Source of the DNA: Arthrobacter zhangbolii
GTDB lineage: Bacteria > Actinomycetota > Actinomycetes > Actinomycetales > Micrococcaceae
Assembly (NCBI RefSeq): GCF_022869865.1
Contig: NZ_CP094984.1
Location: 3,162,001-3,226,000 of the forward strand
Length of the DNA stretch: 64,000 nt
Direction: 5' to 3'
Of this stretch, positions 25,091 through 34,452 are shown one piece after another. Under the pieces are notes generated by a model that was not told where the DNA came from, did not search any database, and saw only the letters and a program-made list of their open reading frames with translations. The translations under genes were made by a program, and so were the position numbers. Each line of letters begins with the position of its first letter. The first letter of the stretch is position 1.

Positions 25091-25564
25091 ATGGAAACCC
25101 AACTGAGCACAGCTGACCTTTATGACGAGCGCGGCGAGGAACTGGCCTCCGTGTCGCTGCAGTTCCAGGACCTGGGCGGACACACCGCCTTTACCGGCCC
25201 CATCCGCACCGTCCGGTGCCTGGAGGACAACGGGCTGATCAAGTCCCTGCTGAACTCCCCCGGCAACGGTGCCGTCCTGGTGATCGACGGCGCCGGATCA
25301 CTGAACACCGCACTGATGGGGGACATGATTGCCGCCGCCGCCGTGGAGAACGGCTGGGCCGGCGTCGTTATCAACGGCCCCATCCGTGACCGCACCGCCG
25401 TCGCCAAGCTGCCGCTGGGGGTCAAGGCGCTGGGCTCCAACCCGCGCAAGAGCGCCAAGGACTCTGTCGGCGAGGTGGACGTGCCCGTAGAGTTCGGCGG
25501 TGTCACCTTCCGTCCCGGCGCGACACTGTTTGCCGACGAGGACGGCATCCTCGTCGAACCCTAG
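25091..25564 (+). CDS. rraA: RraA-like protein (ribonuclease E regulator / HMG aldolase family)
   Basis: A 157-residue protein of the RraA fold. The conserved GxxGxA-type loop appears as IDGAGSLNTALMGDMIAAAA, and NGPIRDR and LGSNPRKSAKDSVGEVDVPVEFGGVTFRPGATLFADEDG are family hallmarks, including the Arg and Asp used by the 4-hydroxy-4-methyl-2-oxoglutarate aldolase members. RraA modulates RNase E in proteobacteria; in Actinobacteria either role is possible. The ATG gives METQLSTADLYDE. The gene is 8 bp ahead of the DLH-family gene and likely co-transcribed. Confidence 0.85.
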   Translation: METQLSTADLYDERGEELASVSLQFQDLGGHTAFTGPIRTVRCLEDNGLIKSLLNSPGNGAVLVIDGAGSLNTALMGDMIAAAAVENGWAGVVINGPIRDRTAVAKLPLGVKALGSNPRKSAKDSVGEVDVPVEFGGVTFRPGATLFADEDGILVEP

Positions 25565-25572
25565 GAGTCCCC

Positions 25573-26184
25573 GTGGCCAACGTGCTGCTGTTCCACCACG
25601 CGCTCGGCCTCACGGCCGGCATGGATGCCTTTGCCGACGTGCTGCGCGAAGCCGGACACACGGTCACGGTGCCCGACCTCTACGACGGCCACGTGTTCGG
25701 CGACCTGGAGGAGGGCGTGGCGTATGCCGCCGAAATCGGGATGGATGCCATTGAGGAACTGGGCGTGCAGATTGCCGGCCGTTTTCCGCCGGACATGGTC
25801 TACATCGGCTTCTCCCTGGGCGTGATGCCGGCGCAGCGGCTGGCACAGACCCGGCCCGGCGCCCGCGGTGCGGTGCTGGTCAGCGCCTGCCTCCCGCTGG
25901 GCACCTATGGCGATACGTGGCCGGCCGGTGTGCCCGTCCAGATCCACGGTATGGACGCGGACCCGTACTTCGCGGAGGAAGGGGACCTGGACGCCGCGGA
26001 AAACCTGGCCGCATCCAGCCCGGACGCAGACCTGATCCTCTATATGGGCGCCTCGCACCTGTTCGCGGACATCAGCCAGCCGGACTTTGACATGGATGCC
26101 TCCTTCGCCTTCACCCGGATGGTGCTGCAGCTGCTGGACCGGGTGGACGCAAAACCCGCTGACGCGGAACCCCGGGACGCTTAA
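25573..26184 (+). CDS. Dienelactone hydrolase family protein
   Basis: A 203-residue alpha/beta hydrolase of the DLH family. The nucleophile elbow reads GFSLG (about residue 80), so serine replaces the cysteine of true dienelactone hydrolase; the acid Asp (MDADPYF) and catalytic His (GASHLF) are in place. The substrate is unknown. GTG start after GGAG. The last residues DAKPADAEPRDA are low-complexity. Forms a two-gene unit with the rraA-like gene, ended by a perfect hairpin. Confidence 0.85.
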   Translation: MANVLLFHHALGLTAGMDAFADVLREAGHTVTVPDLYDGHVFGDLEEGVAYAAEIGMDAIEELGVQIAGRFPPDMVYIGFSLGVMPAQRLAQTRPGARGAVLVSACLPLGTYGDTWPAGVPVQIHGMDADPYFAEEGDLDAAENLAASSPDADLILYMGASHLFADISQPDFDMDASFAFTRMVLQLLDRVDAKPADAEPRDA

Positions 26185-26200
26185 CCCCGGAACGCTTAAC

Positions 26201-26243
26201 CACAGAAGCTGCGGCACCCGCACGGGGCGCCGCAGCTTCTGTG
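26201..26243. terminator. Bidirectional intrinsic terminator, 15-bp perfect stem
   Basis: CACAGAAGCTGCGGC (26201-26215) pairs with GCCGCAGCTTCTGTG (26229-26243). It separates the convergent hydrolase and CitE-like genes. Confidence 0.85.
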
Positions 26244-26262
26244 TGTTCAGGGGAGGGGATCC

Positions 26263-27108
26263 CTACGCGTTCCAGAGTCCGTAGGAGTCCGCCAGCGAGG
26301 AGATCTTCTGCGCACGGGCAAGGCGCGGCAGGTAGGAACCGTCGCCCACCACGGCGCCGGCAGCGTGGGCCTCCAGCAGTTCGTGCGCCCAGGTGATTTC
26401 GGATTCGCTCGGTGAAAGTCCGCGGTTGATGTAGTCCGTGGCCTCGGGCATCAGGCACAGCTTGCCGGTCATGCCCATGCTCTGGGTGACCTTGCAGGCC
26501 TCCAGCAGCGGCTCGCCCACGGCACCCACGGTGGGGCCGTCGATGGGGCCGGGCAGCTGGCCCACACGTGAGGCAACCACCAGCTTGGAGCGGGCGTAGG
26601 CCAACGCCATCGGATCATCCGAAGCGCCGGTGTCGCGGCGGAAATCGCCGACGCCGAAGGCCAGCCGGAAGGTGCCGGGAGCACTGGCAATGGCGGTGGC
26701 GTTTTCAATGCCAAGTGCAGACTCCACCAGGGCGAGCACCGGGGTGCCGGCCTGCAGCCGCATGGCGGTGTGGGTGACCTGCTCAGGCTTTTCGGTCATC
26801 GCGAGCATCACACCGCGCAGGCCCGGGGCCTTGGACAGGGCGGCGAGGTCATCGGCCCAGTAATCGGTTTCGATGCCGTTGACACGCACCCAGGCGGTCA
26901 TGCCGGTGGACAGTGCCTCCACCACCCGCTCGCGGGCTTCAGCCTTGCCATCCGCAGGCACCGCGTCTTCCATGTCGAAGACCACGGAATCGGCCTCGGA
27001 CGCCAGCGCCGGCGCAAAGTTCGCTTCATCGGCTGCTGAAGCCAGCAGCCAGGAACGGGAAAGTTTCGCGGGGAGCGCAGCAGCGCGGCTGTTTCGAAAT
27101 GGGGCCAT
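26263..27108 (-). CDS. HpcH/HpaI aldolase / citrate lyase beta-like (CitE-like) protein
   Basis: A 281-residue TIM-barrel lyase. VVFDMEDAVPADGK carries the metal/acid residues and VRVNG the substrate-contact Arg; PVLALVESALGIENA holds the metal-binding Glu, and FGVGDFRRDTG the second metal Asp. These belong to the CitE-like CoA-ester lyases (malyl-, citramalyl- or methylmalyl-CoA). Position just downstream of the purine operon hints at glyoxylate handling, because malyl-CoA lyases condense or release glyoxylate, the end product of ureidoglycolate breakdown; that link is inference. A 117-bp gap with a hairpin separates it from allB. Confidence 0.85.
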   Translation of the reverse strand: MAPFRNSRAAALPAKLSRSWLLASAADEANFAPALASEADSVVFDMEDAVPADGKAEARERVVEALSTGMTAWVRVNGIETDYWADDLAALSKAPGLRGVMLAMTEKPEQVTHTAMRLQAGTPVLALVESALGIENATAIASAPGTFRLAFGVGDFRRDTGASDDPMALAYARSKLVVASRVGQLPGPIDGPTVGAVGEPLLEACKVTQSMGMTGKLCLMPEATDYINRGLSPSESEITWAHELLEAHAAGAVVGDGSYLPRLARAQKISSLADSYGLWNA

Positions 27109-27178
27109 AAGAAGACACTACTTTCAGGCTTGGCAGTTACTAAAATGCGACGGGCGTCATGTGGCCACCATCACCCGT

Positions 27179-27219
27179 GTGACCGCGGCCGCCAGGACCC
27201 GGTCCCCGGCCGCGGTCAC
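27179..27219 (-). terminator. GC-rich hairpin downstream of allB
   Basis: GTGACCGCGGCCG (27179-27191) pairs perfectly with CGGCCGCGGTCAC (27207-27219), with further GGACC/GGTCC pairing inside. There is no U-tract; position 7 bp past the allB stop supports termination or transcript processing between allB and the CitE-like gene. Confidence 0.6.
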
Positions 27220-27225
27220 CCGGTC

Positions 27226-28590
27226 CTAGCTGTTCCGGGCCTCGCCGCGGCGCAGCAGCCGGCCCGCGGGTGCCGCCGGATCCACATCGGCGCCGGCGAG
27301 CAGCGTGCGCCGCACAACGCCGGTCAGCCGCTTTCCGGCGTAGGGCGTGATCGGGTTCTTGTGCTGCAGGGCGGCCGGGTCCACGGTGAAGGTGTCCTCC
27401 GCGGCGAAGACGGCGAAGTCTGCGTCCTTACCATCGGCAATGGCTCCCTTGTGGTCCAGCCCGGCGAGTTCGGCGGGGGCGGCGGACATCCAGCGCAGCA
27501 CCTGCTCCAGGCTGATCCCGCGGGTGCGTGCCTCGGTCCAGATCAGGGCCAGGCCCAGCTGCAGCGAGGACACCCCGCCCCAGGCCACGCCAAAGTCGCC
27601 GTTCTCCAGGTCCTTCAGGTCCAGGGTGCTGGGCGAATGGTCGGAAACAATGCAGTCAATGGTCCCGTCCGCCAGGCCGGCCCACAGCTGTTCCCGGTTC
27701 GCGTCTTCGCGGATGGGCGGGCAGCATTTGAAGGCCGTGGCGCCGTCGGGAATCTCCTCGGCCTTCAGCGTGAGGTAGTGCGGGCAGGTCTCGGCGGTCA
27801 GCCGCACGCCGTCGGCCTTGGCCGTGCGGATCAGCGGCAGCGCTTCGGCGGAGGACAGGTGCAGGATGTGCGCCCGGCCGCCGGTGCGCCGGGCCGCGTC
27901 AATGACGCCGGCGATGGCGGTGTTTTCCGCGGCCGGCGGGCGGGAGGCGAGGAACCCGGCATACTGTGCTCCGGGCGGGGTGTCCGCGATGGCGGCGGGA
28001 TCCTCGGCGTGCACAATCAGCAGGGCGTCGAAGGTTTTCAGTTCGGCGAGCGCCGCTTCCATTTCCGCCGGTTCCAGGTGCGGGAACTCGTCCACGCCGG
28101 AATGGACCAGGAAGCATTTGAAGCCGAACGCGCCGGCCTCGTGCAGCGGGCGCAGATCCGCTAGGTTGCCGGGCACGGCCCCGCCCCAGAAACCCACGTC
28201 CACCGCGGCCTGCGGTGCGGCGACGGCGCGCTTGGTGTCCAGCGCATCCACGCTTACGGTGGGCGGGATGCTGTTCAGCGGCATGTCGATGAGCGTGGTG
28301 ACCCCGCCCGCTGCGGCGGCACGGGTGGCGGAGGCGAAGCCCTCCCACTCGGTGCGGCCGGGCTCGTTCACGTGTACGTGGGTGTCCACCAGGCCGGGCA
28401 GCAGGGTTTCGTCCGCGGCCAGCTCCATCAGCCGGTCCCCTTCGAGTCCGGTGCCCAGGGGTACGACGGCGGCAATCACCCCGCCCCGCACCCCCACTTC
28501 GGCGGGAATGGTCCCCTCCGGGGTGAGCACGGCACTGCCGCGGATCACCAGGTCGAAGTGCCCTGCTTCCTGTGCTGACGAAATACCCAT
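27226..28590 (-). CDS. allB: Allantoinase
   Basis: A 454-residue amidohydrolase that opens allantoin to allantoate. HVHVNEPG gives the first metal His pair (about residues 71 and 73); the bridging carboxylated Lys lies in [12 protein letters not shown], further ligands are in LIVHAEDP and AHILHLSS, and the metal Asp in CIVSDHSPS. The sequence GRTEWEGF after the His pair is typical of AllB rather than dihydropyrimidinase. The ATG overlaps the stop of the isomerase-like gene (TGATG) and has GGAGGG upstream, so it is the last tightly coupled gene of the purine operon. Confidence 0.93.
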   Translation of the reverse strand: MGISSAQEAGHFDLVIRGSAVLTPEGTIPAEVGVRGGVIAAVVPLGTGLEGDRLMELAADETLLPGLVDTHVHVNEPGRTEWEGFASATRAAAAGGVTTLIDMPLNSIPPTVSVDALDTKRAVAAPQAAVDVGFWGGAVPGNLADLRPLHEAGAFGFKCFLVHSGVDEFPHLEPAEMEAALAELKTFDALLIVHAEDPAAIADTPPGAQYAGFLASRPPAAENTAIAGVIDAARRTGGRAHILHLSSAEALPLIRTAKADGVRLTAETCPHYLTLKAEEIPDGATAFKCCPPIREDANREQLWAGLADGTIDCIVSDHSPSTLDLKDLENGDFGVAWGGVSSLQLGLALIWTEARTRGISLEQVLRWMSAAPAELAGLDHKGAIADGKDADFAVFAAEDTFTVDPAALQHKNPITPYAGKRLTGVVRRTLLAGADVDPAAPAGRLLRRGEARNS

Positions 28591-29465
28591 CACGAACCCT
28601 CCGTTGAAGAAACACCATCCGGTGAGGTGTCACCGGCTACCAAAAAATCCGCCGCCTGCAGGAACGTGCCCGGTGACAGGCCGTCCGCCGGCGCGAAGTA
28701 CTCCAGCGAGACATCCCCGGCGTAGCCGCGGGCGCGCAGCTCCCGCACCCAGCGGGCCAGGGGCAGGCTGCCGGTGCCGGGGGCGCCACGGCCTGGTGCG
28801 TCGGCAATCTGCACATGGCCAAACCGGGCTGCGTCGGCGGCAATCAGCGCGGCCACGTCCTCGCCGTTGACCGCCAGGTGATAGAAGTCCGCAAGCAGCG
28901 CCGTGTTCTCCGCCCCGGCGTCGTGCGCCTGCTGCAGGACTGCGGCCGCGTCCGCCGCGGTGCGCAGCGGATAGTCCGGCGCACCGCTGAGCGGTTCCAG
29001 CAGCACTGTCCCGCCGAAGGGCGCCACGGCTGCGGCGGCGGCACGCAGGTTCCGCAGTGCTTCCGCGTCCTGCTCCTCCGGGCTGAAGTCCGTGCTGCGG
29101 TTCCCGTACAGGGCGTTGAACAGCCGGCAGCCCAGGCGCTTCCCGATCCCGGCCACCACCGCAGCATTGGCCCTGAACTGCGCACCCCGGTCCGGCAGGG
29201 ACAGCACGCCACGCTCACCGGCGGGCATGTCCCCGCCGTAGAAGTTCAGTGCCCCCAGCTGCACGCCGGCGTCGCGGACGGCTGCTTCGAACTCCCGGAC
29301 CTGCGCTTCGGCGGGTACCGGCTCCTCGAACGGCCACCAGAATTCCACCGTGCCAAACCCGGCGGCCCGCGCGGCGGCGGGGCGTTCCATCAGCGGCAGT
29401 TCGGTGAACAGCGTGGAGCAGTTCACCGAGTACCCGGCCAGCGGGCCGCCGTCGGACGCCGTCAT
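28590..29465 (-). CDS. Hydroxypyruvate isomerase-like TIM-barrel protein
   Basis: A 291-residue xylose-isomerase-like barrel of the Hyi/OtnI family. [21 protein letters not shown] at the N-terminus, [11 protein letters not shown] and [14 protein letters not shown] are the family signatures; metal ligands include the Glu in LLEPLS, the Asp/His in [13 protein letters not shown] and the final Glu in SLEYFAP. Hyi interconverts hydroxypyruvate and tartronate semialdehyde, which links glyoxylate from purine breakdown to glycerate. Coupled at both ends: its ATG overlaps the allE stop (TAATG) and its stop overlaps the allB start. Confidence 0.85.
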   Translation of the reverse strand: MTASDGGPLAGYSVNCSTLFTELPLMERPAAARAAGFGTVEFWWPFEEPVPAEAQVREFEAAVRDAGVQLGALNFYGGDMPAGERGVLSLPDRGAQFRANAAVVAGIGKRLGCRLFNALYGNRSTDFSPEEQDAEALRNLRAAAAAVAPFGGTVLLEPLSGAPDYPLRTAADAAAVLQQAHDAGAENTALLADFYHLAVNGEDVAALIAADAARFGHVQIADAPGRGAPGTGSLPLARWVRELRARGYAGDVSLEYFAPADGLSPGTFLQAADFLVAGDTSPDGVSSTEGS

Positions 29466-30304
29466 TAACGGCCGCCGAGCAGGACCTGGCGGTTGACGTC
29501 CTTGTACAGGAGGTAGCGGAAGTTGGACGGGCCGCCGGCGTAGCAGGCCTGCGGGCAGAAGGCGCGCAAGGACATGTAGTCCCCCTCCTCCACCTCCACC
29601 CAGTCCTGGTTCAGCCGGTACACGGCTTTGCCTTCCAGCACGTACAGTCCGTGTTCCATCACGTGGGTTTCCGCGAACGGGATGACGGCGCCGGGTTCGA
29701 AAGTCACTACGTTCACGTGCATGTCATAGGCCACGTCATCCACCGGGATCATCCGGGTGGTGCGCCATTTGTTGTCCGTGCCGGGCATCGCGGCGGGTTC
29801 AATGTCCTGCTCGTTGCCGAAGACCGGCTGCGGGGTGTGGCCGGCGAGCGGCTGGTAGGCCTTGCGGATCCACTGGAACTTCGCCGGCTCGCCGCCCTCG
29901 TTGTAGGCACTCCACAGGGCTTCCGGCGGCAGGTAGGCAAAACCGCCCGGTGTCAGCACGTGGTCCCGGCCGAGCAGCCGGATGGTAAGGGCTCCTTCCA
30001 GCACAAACACGAAGGATTCCACCGTCAGTTCCGGTTCCGGGGCGCGGGATCCGCCCCCGGGTGCCACCTCCACCAGGTACTGGGCGAAGGTGGTGGCCCC
30101 GCCGGCTACCGGCCGGTTCAGGATCCAGGTGCGGGTGTCCGTCCATTCGGGCAGCACGCTGGTGACAATGTCGCGCAGTACGCCGCGCGGAATCACGGTG
30201 TAGGCCTCGGTCACCACGGCGCGTCCGGTGAGCAGCTCGGTCTGACCCGGCAGGCCGCCGGCGGCTGCGTAGTAGCGCGGGGTGTCGGACTGGGGGGTAT
30301 TCAT
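29465..30304 (-). CDS. allE: (S)-ureidoglycine aminohydrolase
   Basis: A 279-residue bicupin that releases ammonia from (S)-ureidoglycine to give (S)-ureidoglycolate. Two cupin halves are visible: the first with SFVFVLEGALTIRLLG, the second with the Mn-binding ETHVMEHGLYVLEGKAVYRLN and the substrate residues in EGDYMSLRAFCPQACYAGG. LPEWTDTRTWILNRPVAGGATTF is diagnostic of AllE. The enzyme step lies two reactions after allantoinase; the intervening allantoate amidohydrolase is not present in this window. AAGAAGG upstream of the ATG; a 37-bp gap follows the DUF6986 gene. Confidence 0.92.
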   Translation of the reverse strand: MNTPQSDTPRYYAAAGGLPGQTELLTGRAVVTEAYTVIPRGVLRDIVTSVLPEWTDTRTWILNRPVAGGATTFAQYLVEVAPGGGSRAPEPELTVESFVFVLEGALTIRLLGRDHVLTPGGFAYLPPEALWSAYNEGGEPAKFQWIRKAYQPLAGHTPQPVFGNEQDIEPAAMPGTDNKWRTTRMIPVDDVAYDMHVNVVTFEPGAVIPFAETHVMEHGLYVLEGKAVYRLNQDWVEVEEGDYMSLRAFCPQACYAGGPSNFRYLLYKDVNRQVLLGGR

Positions 30305-30341
30305 CTAGCGGACCTTCTTTGGGGTGGGGAATTGGTGCCGG

Positions 30342-31676
30342 TCAGGACGTGGCGGGGCGGGAAGTGGACGGTGCGGAAGGCGCTGCCGGGACCGCTGCGG
30401 CGGCCTTGGGGTGGGCCAGGGCGGCGAGTTCGACGCCGGTCAGCCCGGTGCCGTCCGCCACTTCCGCCTCGGTCAGGGCGCCGCAGAGCAGTCCGCGGTG
30501 CACAAACCGGGCCAGTGCGCGGGCGGTGGCCGGTTCATCCAGCACCGTTCCCTCGAGCTTGGCAACGTAGGTGTGCAGCCGGCGGGCGGCGGCGTCGAAC
30601 CCCTCCCGGTAGAAGGCGTAGGTGGCCAGGAAGCGGGTGAGCAGCTGGGCCGGGTGCAGGTCCCAGCCCTGGTAGAAGCCGCGTTCCAGGGAACGGCGCA
30701 CCAGCCGGGCGTGCAGCTGCCAGGCGGCGCGGATTTCCTCCGGGGTGCCCAGCGGCAGGATGTTGGTGGAGCCGTCCGAGAGCCGGACGCCGGTGCCGGC
30801 AACGGCCACCTGCATCACGGCCTTGGCGTAGTCCGCGGCCGGGTGCTCCATGGACTGGTATTCGGCGGCGATCTGCACCGAATCGCTGTAGTCGTAGGTG
30901 CCGTAGTGCAGCGCCGAGATCCGGCCCTTGCCGCGGTGGATCAGCTGGGCCGCCGGCACGGTGCCGTTGGCGGCCAGGATGAGCTGCGGGGTTTCCACCT
31001 GCACTTCGAACCGCAGCCGTCCCGGTTCCAGTCCGTGCGCTTCCTCCAGACGTTCGCAGGTGTAGACCATGGCCTCCACCTGCTCCACGGTGGAAACCTT
31101 GGGCAGGGTCAGGACCAGGCCCTCCGGCAGCTCCCCCGCCGCGAGCAGGCCGGCCAGGAACAGGTCCAGGGTGCGTACGCCGCGGGCCCGGGTGGCCGCT
31201 TCGAAGCACTTGAACCGTATACCCACGAACGGCGGGGCGGTGCCGTCCGCCACCGCGGCAGCGACAGCGGCGGCAGCCTGCCGGGCGTGGGTATCCTCCT
31301 CCTCGTCCGGCCGCATCCCGTATCCGTCCTCGAAGTCCAGCCGCAGGTCCTCGATGGGTTCAGTCTGCAGTTTGGCCTCGACCAGGGGCACGACGGCGGC
31401 GGCCAGGTCCGCGTCCAACCCCGCCACCTCTGCCAGCTCCGTCAGCGACCCCTGCGCCGCCGCGGCGGCCAGGCCCTCCCGGCCCCAGTGGGCAGGCAGG
31501 GCCGGCACGCAGCGGTCGGCGGGAATGTAGACGGTGTGTACGGGCTGCCGGGTACCCGCGTCGCCCGGATAGGCGGCGGCCAGCAGCCGGTCGGTGTCCG
31601 CGAGGACGGCGTCCAGCCGGTGCAGGTGGCCGTCACCGAGGACGGGGGCGGGTGCGGGGGCGGTGGAGGGTTTCAC
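30342..31676 (-). CDS. DUF6986 family protein (aldolase-superfamily-like), purine operon member
   Basis: A 444-residue cytosolic protein. Its core carries features of the phosphoenolpyruvate-binding aldolase/CitE superfamily: RLDFEDGYG (acidic metal or base position), LVLTLPKVSTVEQVEAMV, RFEVQVETPQLILAA (Glu in the VET position) and GTYDYSDSVQIAAEYQSMEHPAADYAK. I know this as the DUF6986 family, found in actinobacterial purine clusters; no activity is assigned that I can state. It sits 10 bp after the permease gene and 37 bp before allE, so it is co-transcribed. A glyoxylate- or ureidoglycolate-related lyase role is a reasonable guess only. GTG start. Pro/Ala-rich tail. Confidence 0.8.
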   Translation of the reverse strand: MKPSTAPAPAPVLGDGHLHRLDAVLADTDRLLAAAYPGDAGTRQPVHTVYIPADRCVPALPAHWGREGLAAAAAQGSLTELAEVAGLDADLAAAVVPLVEAKLQTEPIEDLRLDFEDGYGMRPDEEEDTHARQAAAAVAAAVADGTAPPFVGIRFKCFEAATRARGVRTLDLFLAGLLAAGELPEGLVLTLPKVSTVEQVEAMVYTCERLEEAHGLEPGRLRFEVQVETPQLILAANGTVPAAQLIHRGKGRISALHYGTYDYSDSVQIAAEYQSMEHPAADYAKAVMQVAVAGTGVRLSDGSTNILPLGTPEEIRAAWQLHARLVRRSLERGFYQGWDLHPAQLLTRFLATYAFYREGFDAAARRLHTYVAKLEGTVLDEPATARALARFVHRGLLCGALTEAEVADGTGLTGVELAALAHPKAAAAVPAAPSAPSTSRPATS

Positions 31677-31686
31677 GGTTACGGTC

Positions 31687-33186
31687 CTAGTGGGGGTCGT
31701 TTTCGGTGCTGCCGGTGGTGGCCAGCGGGATTTCCTGGCCGTCGGCGTCGAGCAGTTTTCCGTCCTGCATGTGGTCGCCGTCCTTCAGCGCCGCCGGGTC
31801 CTCAATGCGCACAATCCGGTTGGAGCCTTCGGCCCAGACCGAGGGATCCTCGGAGTTGCCGGTGCGGATGTGGTTGAAGAGGATGTTCATCAGGATCGCC
31901 ATGACGGCTGCGGAGCTGATGCCGGAGTGGAAGATGGTGCCGAACCAGGTGGGGAACTCGTCATAGAAGGTGGGCGCGGCAATCGGGATCATGCCGAAGC
32001 CAATGGACGTGGCCACGATAATGAAGTTCATGTTGTTGCGGTAGTCCACCTTCGCCAGGGTGCGGATACCGCTGGCCGCCACGGTGCCGAACAGGACAAT
32101 GCCCGCGCCGCCAAGGACCGGCGTCGGCACCGCTGCCACCACCCGGCCCAGGACCGGAAGCAGGCCCAGGATGACCAGGATCAGACCGCCGGCGCTGACC
32201 ACAAACCGGCTCTTGACGCCGGTGATGGCCACCAGGCCCACGTTCTGAGCGAAGGCGCTCTGGGTGAAGGAGTTGAACACCGGGGACAGGGCGCTGGAGA
32301 GCATGTCCGCGCGCAGGCCGTTGGCGATGCGCTTGGAGTCCACCTTGGTTTCGACAATTTCGCCCACCGCAATGATGTCCGCGGTGGTTTCGGTCAGGGT
32401 CACCAGGATCACGATCACCATGGAGATGATGGCCGCGGCCTCAAAGGTCGGCATGCCGAACGCGAAGGGTTCCGGGACGGCGAAGATCGCGCCGCTGCCG
32501 ACGGCGGAGAAGTCGGCCTTGCCGGTGACGACGGCGAAGACGGTGCCGAGCACAATGGCGATCAGGATGGAGAGCCTGGAGATGGTGGAGTTGCCGAGCT
32601 TGCTCAGCAGCAGCACCAGCAGCAGCGTCAGCGCGGCCAGGCCGATGTTCGAGACGCTGCCGTAATCCGGGGCGGCGCTGCTGCCGCCCATGGCCCAGTT
32701 CGCGGCCACGGGCATCAGCGTCAGGCCGATGGTGGTGATCACGACGCCGGTGACCACCGGCGGGAAGAAGCGGATCACCTTGGCGAAGACCGGGGTGATC
32801 AGCAGGCCGATCAGCGAGGCGACTATCACCGCACCGAACACGGACTGCAGGCCGCCGCCGCCGTCGAGGATGGCGGTCATGGTGGCCACCCCGGCGAAGG
32901 ACACACCCTGGACCAGGGGCAGCTGGGAGCCGAAGAACGGGATGCCGACGGTCTGCAGCAGGGTGGCCAGGCCGCCCACGAAGAGGCAGGCGGCGACGAG
33001 CATGCCGACGTCGGTGGAATCCAGTCCGGCGGCGGTGCCGACGATCAGCGGCGGGGCGATGATGCCGCCGTACATGGTCAGCACATGCTGGAAGCCGTAG
33101 GCGAAGGTGCTGCCCAGCGGCAGTTTGGCGTCTTCCGGGCGGGCGGGCGCGCTGCCGGCCGTGGCGGGGCTGTGTTTGCGGCTCAT
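31687..33186 (-). CDS. Nucleobase:cation symporter-2 (NAT) family permease, urate/xanthine type
   Basis: A 499-residue transporter with about 14 TMs. The NAT signature is present as QNVGLVAITGVKSRFV, with the TM3 motif GTAAGLDS and the TM8 Glu in LTETTADIIAVGE. NAT proteins with this pattern import xanthine and/or urate with protons or sodium, fitting the operon. The ATG overlaps the uricase stop (TGATG). The frame is open for another 118 codons upstream, but that part is the antisense frame of uricase and not real. C-terminal 60 residues are cytosolic and polar. Confidence 0.92.
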   Translation of the reverse strand: MSRKHSPATAGSAPARPEDAKLPLGSTFAYGFQHVLTMYGGIIAPPLIVGTAAGLDSTDVGMLVAACLFVGGLATLLQTVGIPFFGSQLPLVQGVSFAGVATMTAILDGGGGLQSVFGAVIVASLIGLLITPVFAKVIRFFPPVVTGVVITTIGLTLMPVAANWAMGGSSAAPDYGSVSNIGLAALTLLLVLLLSKLGNSTISRLSILIAIVLGTVFAVVTGKADFSAVGSGAIFAVPEPFAFGMPTFEAAAIISMVIVILVTLTETTADIIAVGEIVETKVDSKRIANGLRADMLSSALSPVFNSFTQSAFAQNVGLVAITGVKSRFVVSAGGLILVILGLLPVLGRVVAAVPTPVLGGAGIVLFGTVAASGIRTLAKVDYRNNMNFIIVATSIGFGMIPIAAPTFYDEFPTWFGTIFHSGISSAAVMAILMNILFNHIRTGNSEDPSVWAEGSNRIVRIEDPAALKDGDHMQDGKLLDADGQEIPLATTGSTENDPH

Positions 33187-34106
33187 CAGCAGAAACCGCC
33201 CACGGTATTCCAGACCGGCGAGTCCGCGACCACGCCTTCGCGCAGCACGGCGGCTTCGATCAGGCCGTAGGGGCGGTCCGCGGCGAAGAAGACCTCGTTG
33301 GGGTTGTCCAGGCCGAACGGCGCCAGGTCCACCAGGAAGTGGTGGTTGTTCGGCAGGGAGAGCCGTACTTCGGCGATCTCGGGGTGCGCGGCGATAACGG
33401 CCTTGCCCATTTCGAACATGGTCTGCTGCAGCGCCAGGGAATGCGTGTTCGCGAAGGCGTCCAGCAGCAGGGTCCGGGCGGAGGCGTACAGGGCGTTGAA
33501 ATCCAGTGCGTCCAGGTCCGTGTCCGGGGCGTAGCGCCACTTCGCGGTCACGTCGGTGGCCAGGATCCGGTCGGTGGTTTCGGCCAGCGTGGTGTAGCGG
33601 TCCCGGGGGAAGCTGTGGAACTCGGAGCCGGTGGACTTCAGCACGGTCAGGCCGCTGATGCCGGAGACCAGGTGCTGCCGGCCGCCCTCGGAGACGAGCA
33701 CCGCGGTGCGGATTTCTGACTTGTCCTTGGCGAAGGCGTGGTCATGGTCGCTGATCCGGTTCCAGAAGTACTGTTCAGCCGCCCAGCGGCCGCCGGAAAC
33801 CCACTCGAAGCCGCCGGTGAAGTGCCGCTCCAGGCGCAGCAGGAACGCCTCGGGCGAGCCGACGCCGTCGCGGGCGAAGGCGTAAATGGTGTTCTTCTGG
33901 GTGTCGGTGGCCACCACGTGGGCATTGTCGCCCTCGGTGTGCGCTGCCTCGAAATCACCGTGCAGCTGGCTGGTGACGCTGAGGTCTTCGAGCTGGTGCC
34001 GGGCGGTGTCGCGGGTGACCTTCACCAGGCGCACCTCGGCCTTCCCGTACTGGTTGCTGCCGAGGACAATCTGGGCTGCGGTGGTGGCCTGGGTTGTTTC
34101 TGTCAT
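33186..34106 (-). CDS. pucL: Urate oxidase (uricase)
   Basis: A 306-residue cofactor-free oxidase converting urate to 5-hydroxyisourate. Seen: the N-terminal catalytic Lys region GKAEVRLVKVTRD, the active Thr in VVATDTQKNTIYA, the Arg/Gln region VLKSTGSEFHSFPRDRYTTLAETTDRI, and the Asn-His end motif LPNNHHFLVDLAPFGLDNPNEVFFA. The two T-fold halves are intact and the length is normal. The stop overlaps the permease start and a 4-bp gap separates it from uraH. No peroxisomal-type SRL tail, as expected for a bacterium. Confidence 0.95.
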   Translation of the reverse strand: MTETTQATTAAQIVLGSNQYGKAEVRLVKVTRDTARHQLEDLSVTSQLHGDFEAAHTEGDNAHVVATDTQKNTIYAFARDGVGSPEAFLLRLERHFTGGFEWVSGGRWAAEQYFWNRISDHDHAFAKDKSEIRTAVLVSEGGRQHLVSGISGLTVLKSTGSEFHSFPRDRYTTLAETTDRILATDVTAKWRYAPDTDLDALDFNALYASARTLLLDAFANTHSLALQQTMFEMGKAVIAAHPEIAEVRLSLPNNHHFLVDLAPFGLDNPNEVFFAADRPYGLIEAAVLREGVVADSPVWNTVGGFC

Positions 34107-34110
34107 GGGT

Positions 34111-34452
34111 TTAGCTTCCTCGGTAGGTGGAGTAGGCGAAGGGGCTCAGCAGCAGCGGTACGTGATAGTGCTGGGCCGCGTCGGTCAGGGCGAAAGTGAG
34201 GGAAACGCTGGGGAAGAAGGTCTCGGTGCCGGTGGCGGCAAAGTAGTCGCCGGTGGCGAAGTCGATCCGGTAGGTGCCGGGGGTGAGCTGTTCCGGGCCC
34301 AGGCTGGACACCCGGCCGTCGGCGTCGGTGGTGCCCTCCGCTACCCGGTCCCAGCCGTCTCCGCTGGCGGCCAGGAGGGCGACGGCGACGCCGGCGGCTG
34401 GCCGGCCGGCGCCGGTGTCCAGGATGTGGGTGGTGACGTGGCTGCGGGTCAT
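34111..34452 (-). CDS. uraH: 5-hydroxyisourate hydrolase (transthyretin-like)
   Basis: A 113-residue tetrameric enzyme that hydrolyses 5-hydroxyisourate to OHCU. The active-site elements are the N-terminal HVTTHILDTGAGRPA (His), the Arg in TYRIDF, the His in HYHVPLLLSPFAYSTYRGS, and the terminal YRGS that distinguishes the enzyme from vertebrate transthyretin. Overlaps uraD by 4 bp (ATGA). Confidence 0.95.
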   Translation of the reverse strand: MTRSHVTTHILDTGAGRPAAGVAVALLAASGDGWDRVAEGTTDADGRVSSLGPEQLTPGTYRIDFATGDYFAATGTETFFPSVSLTFALTDAAQHYHVPLLLSPFAYSTYRGS

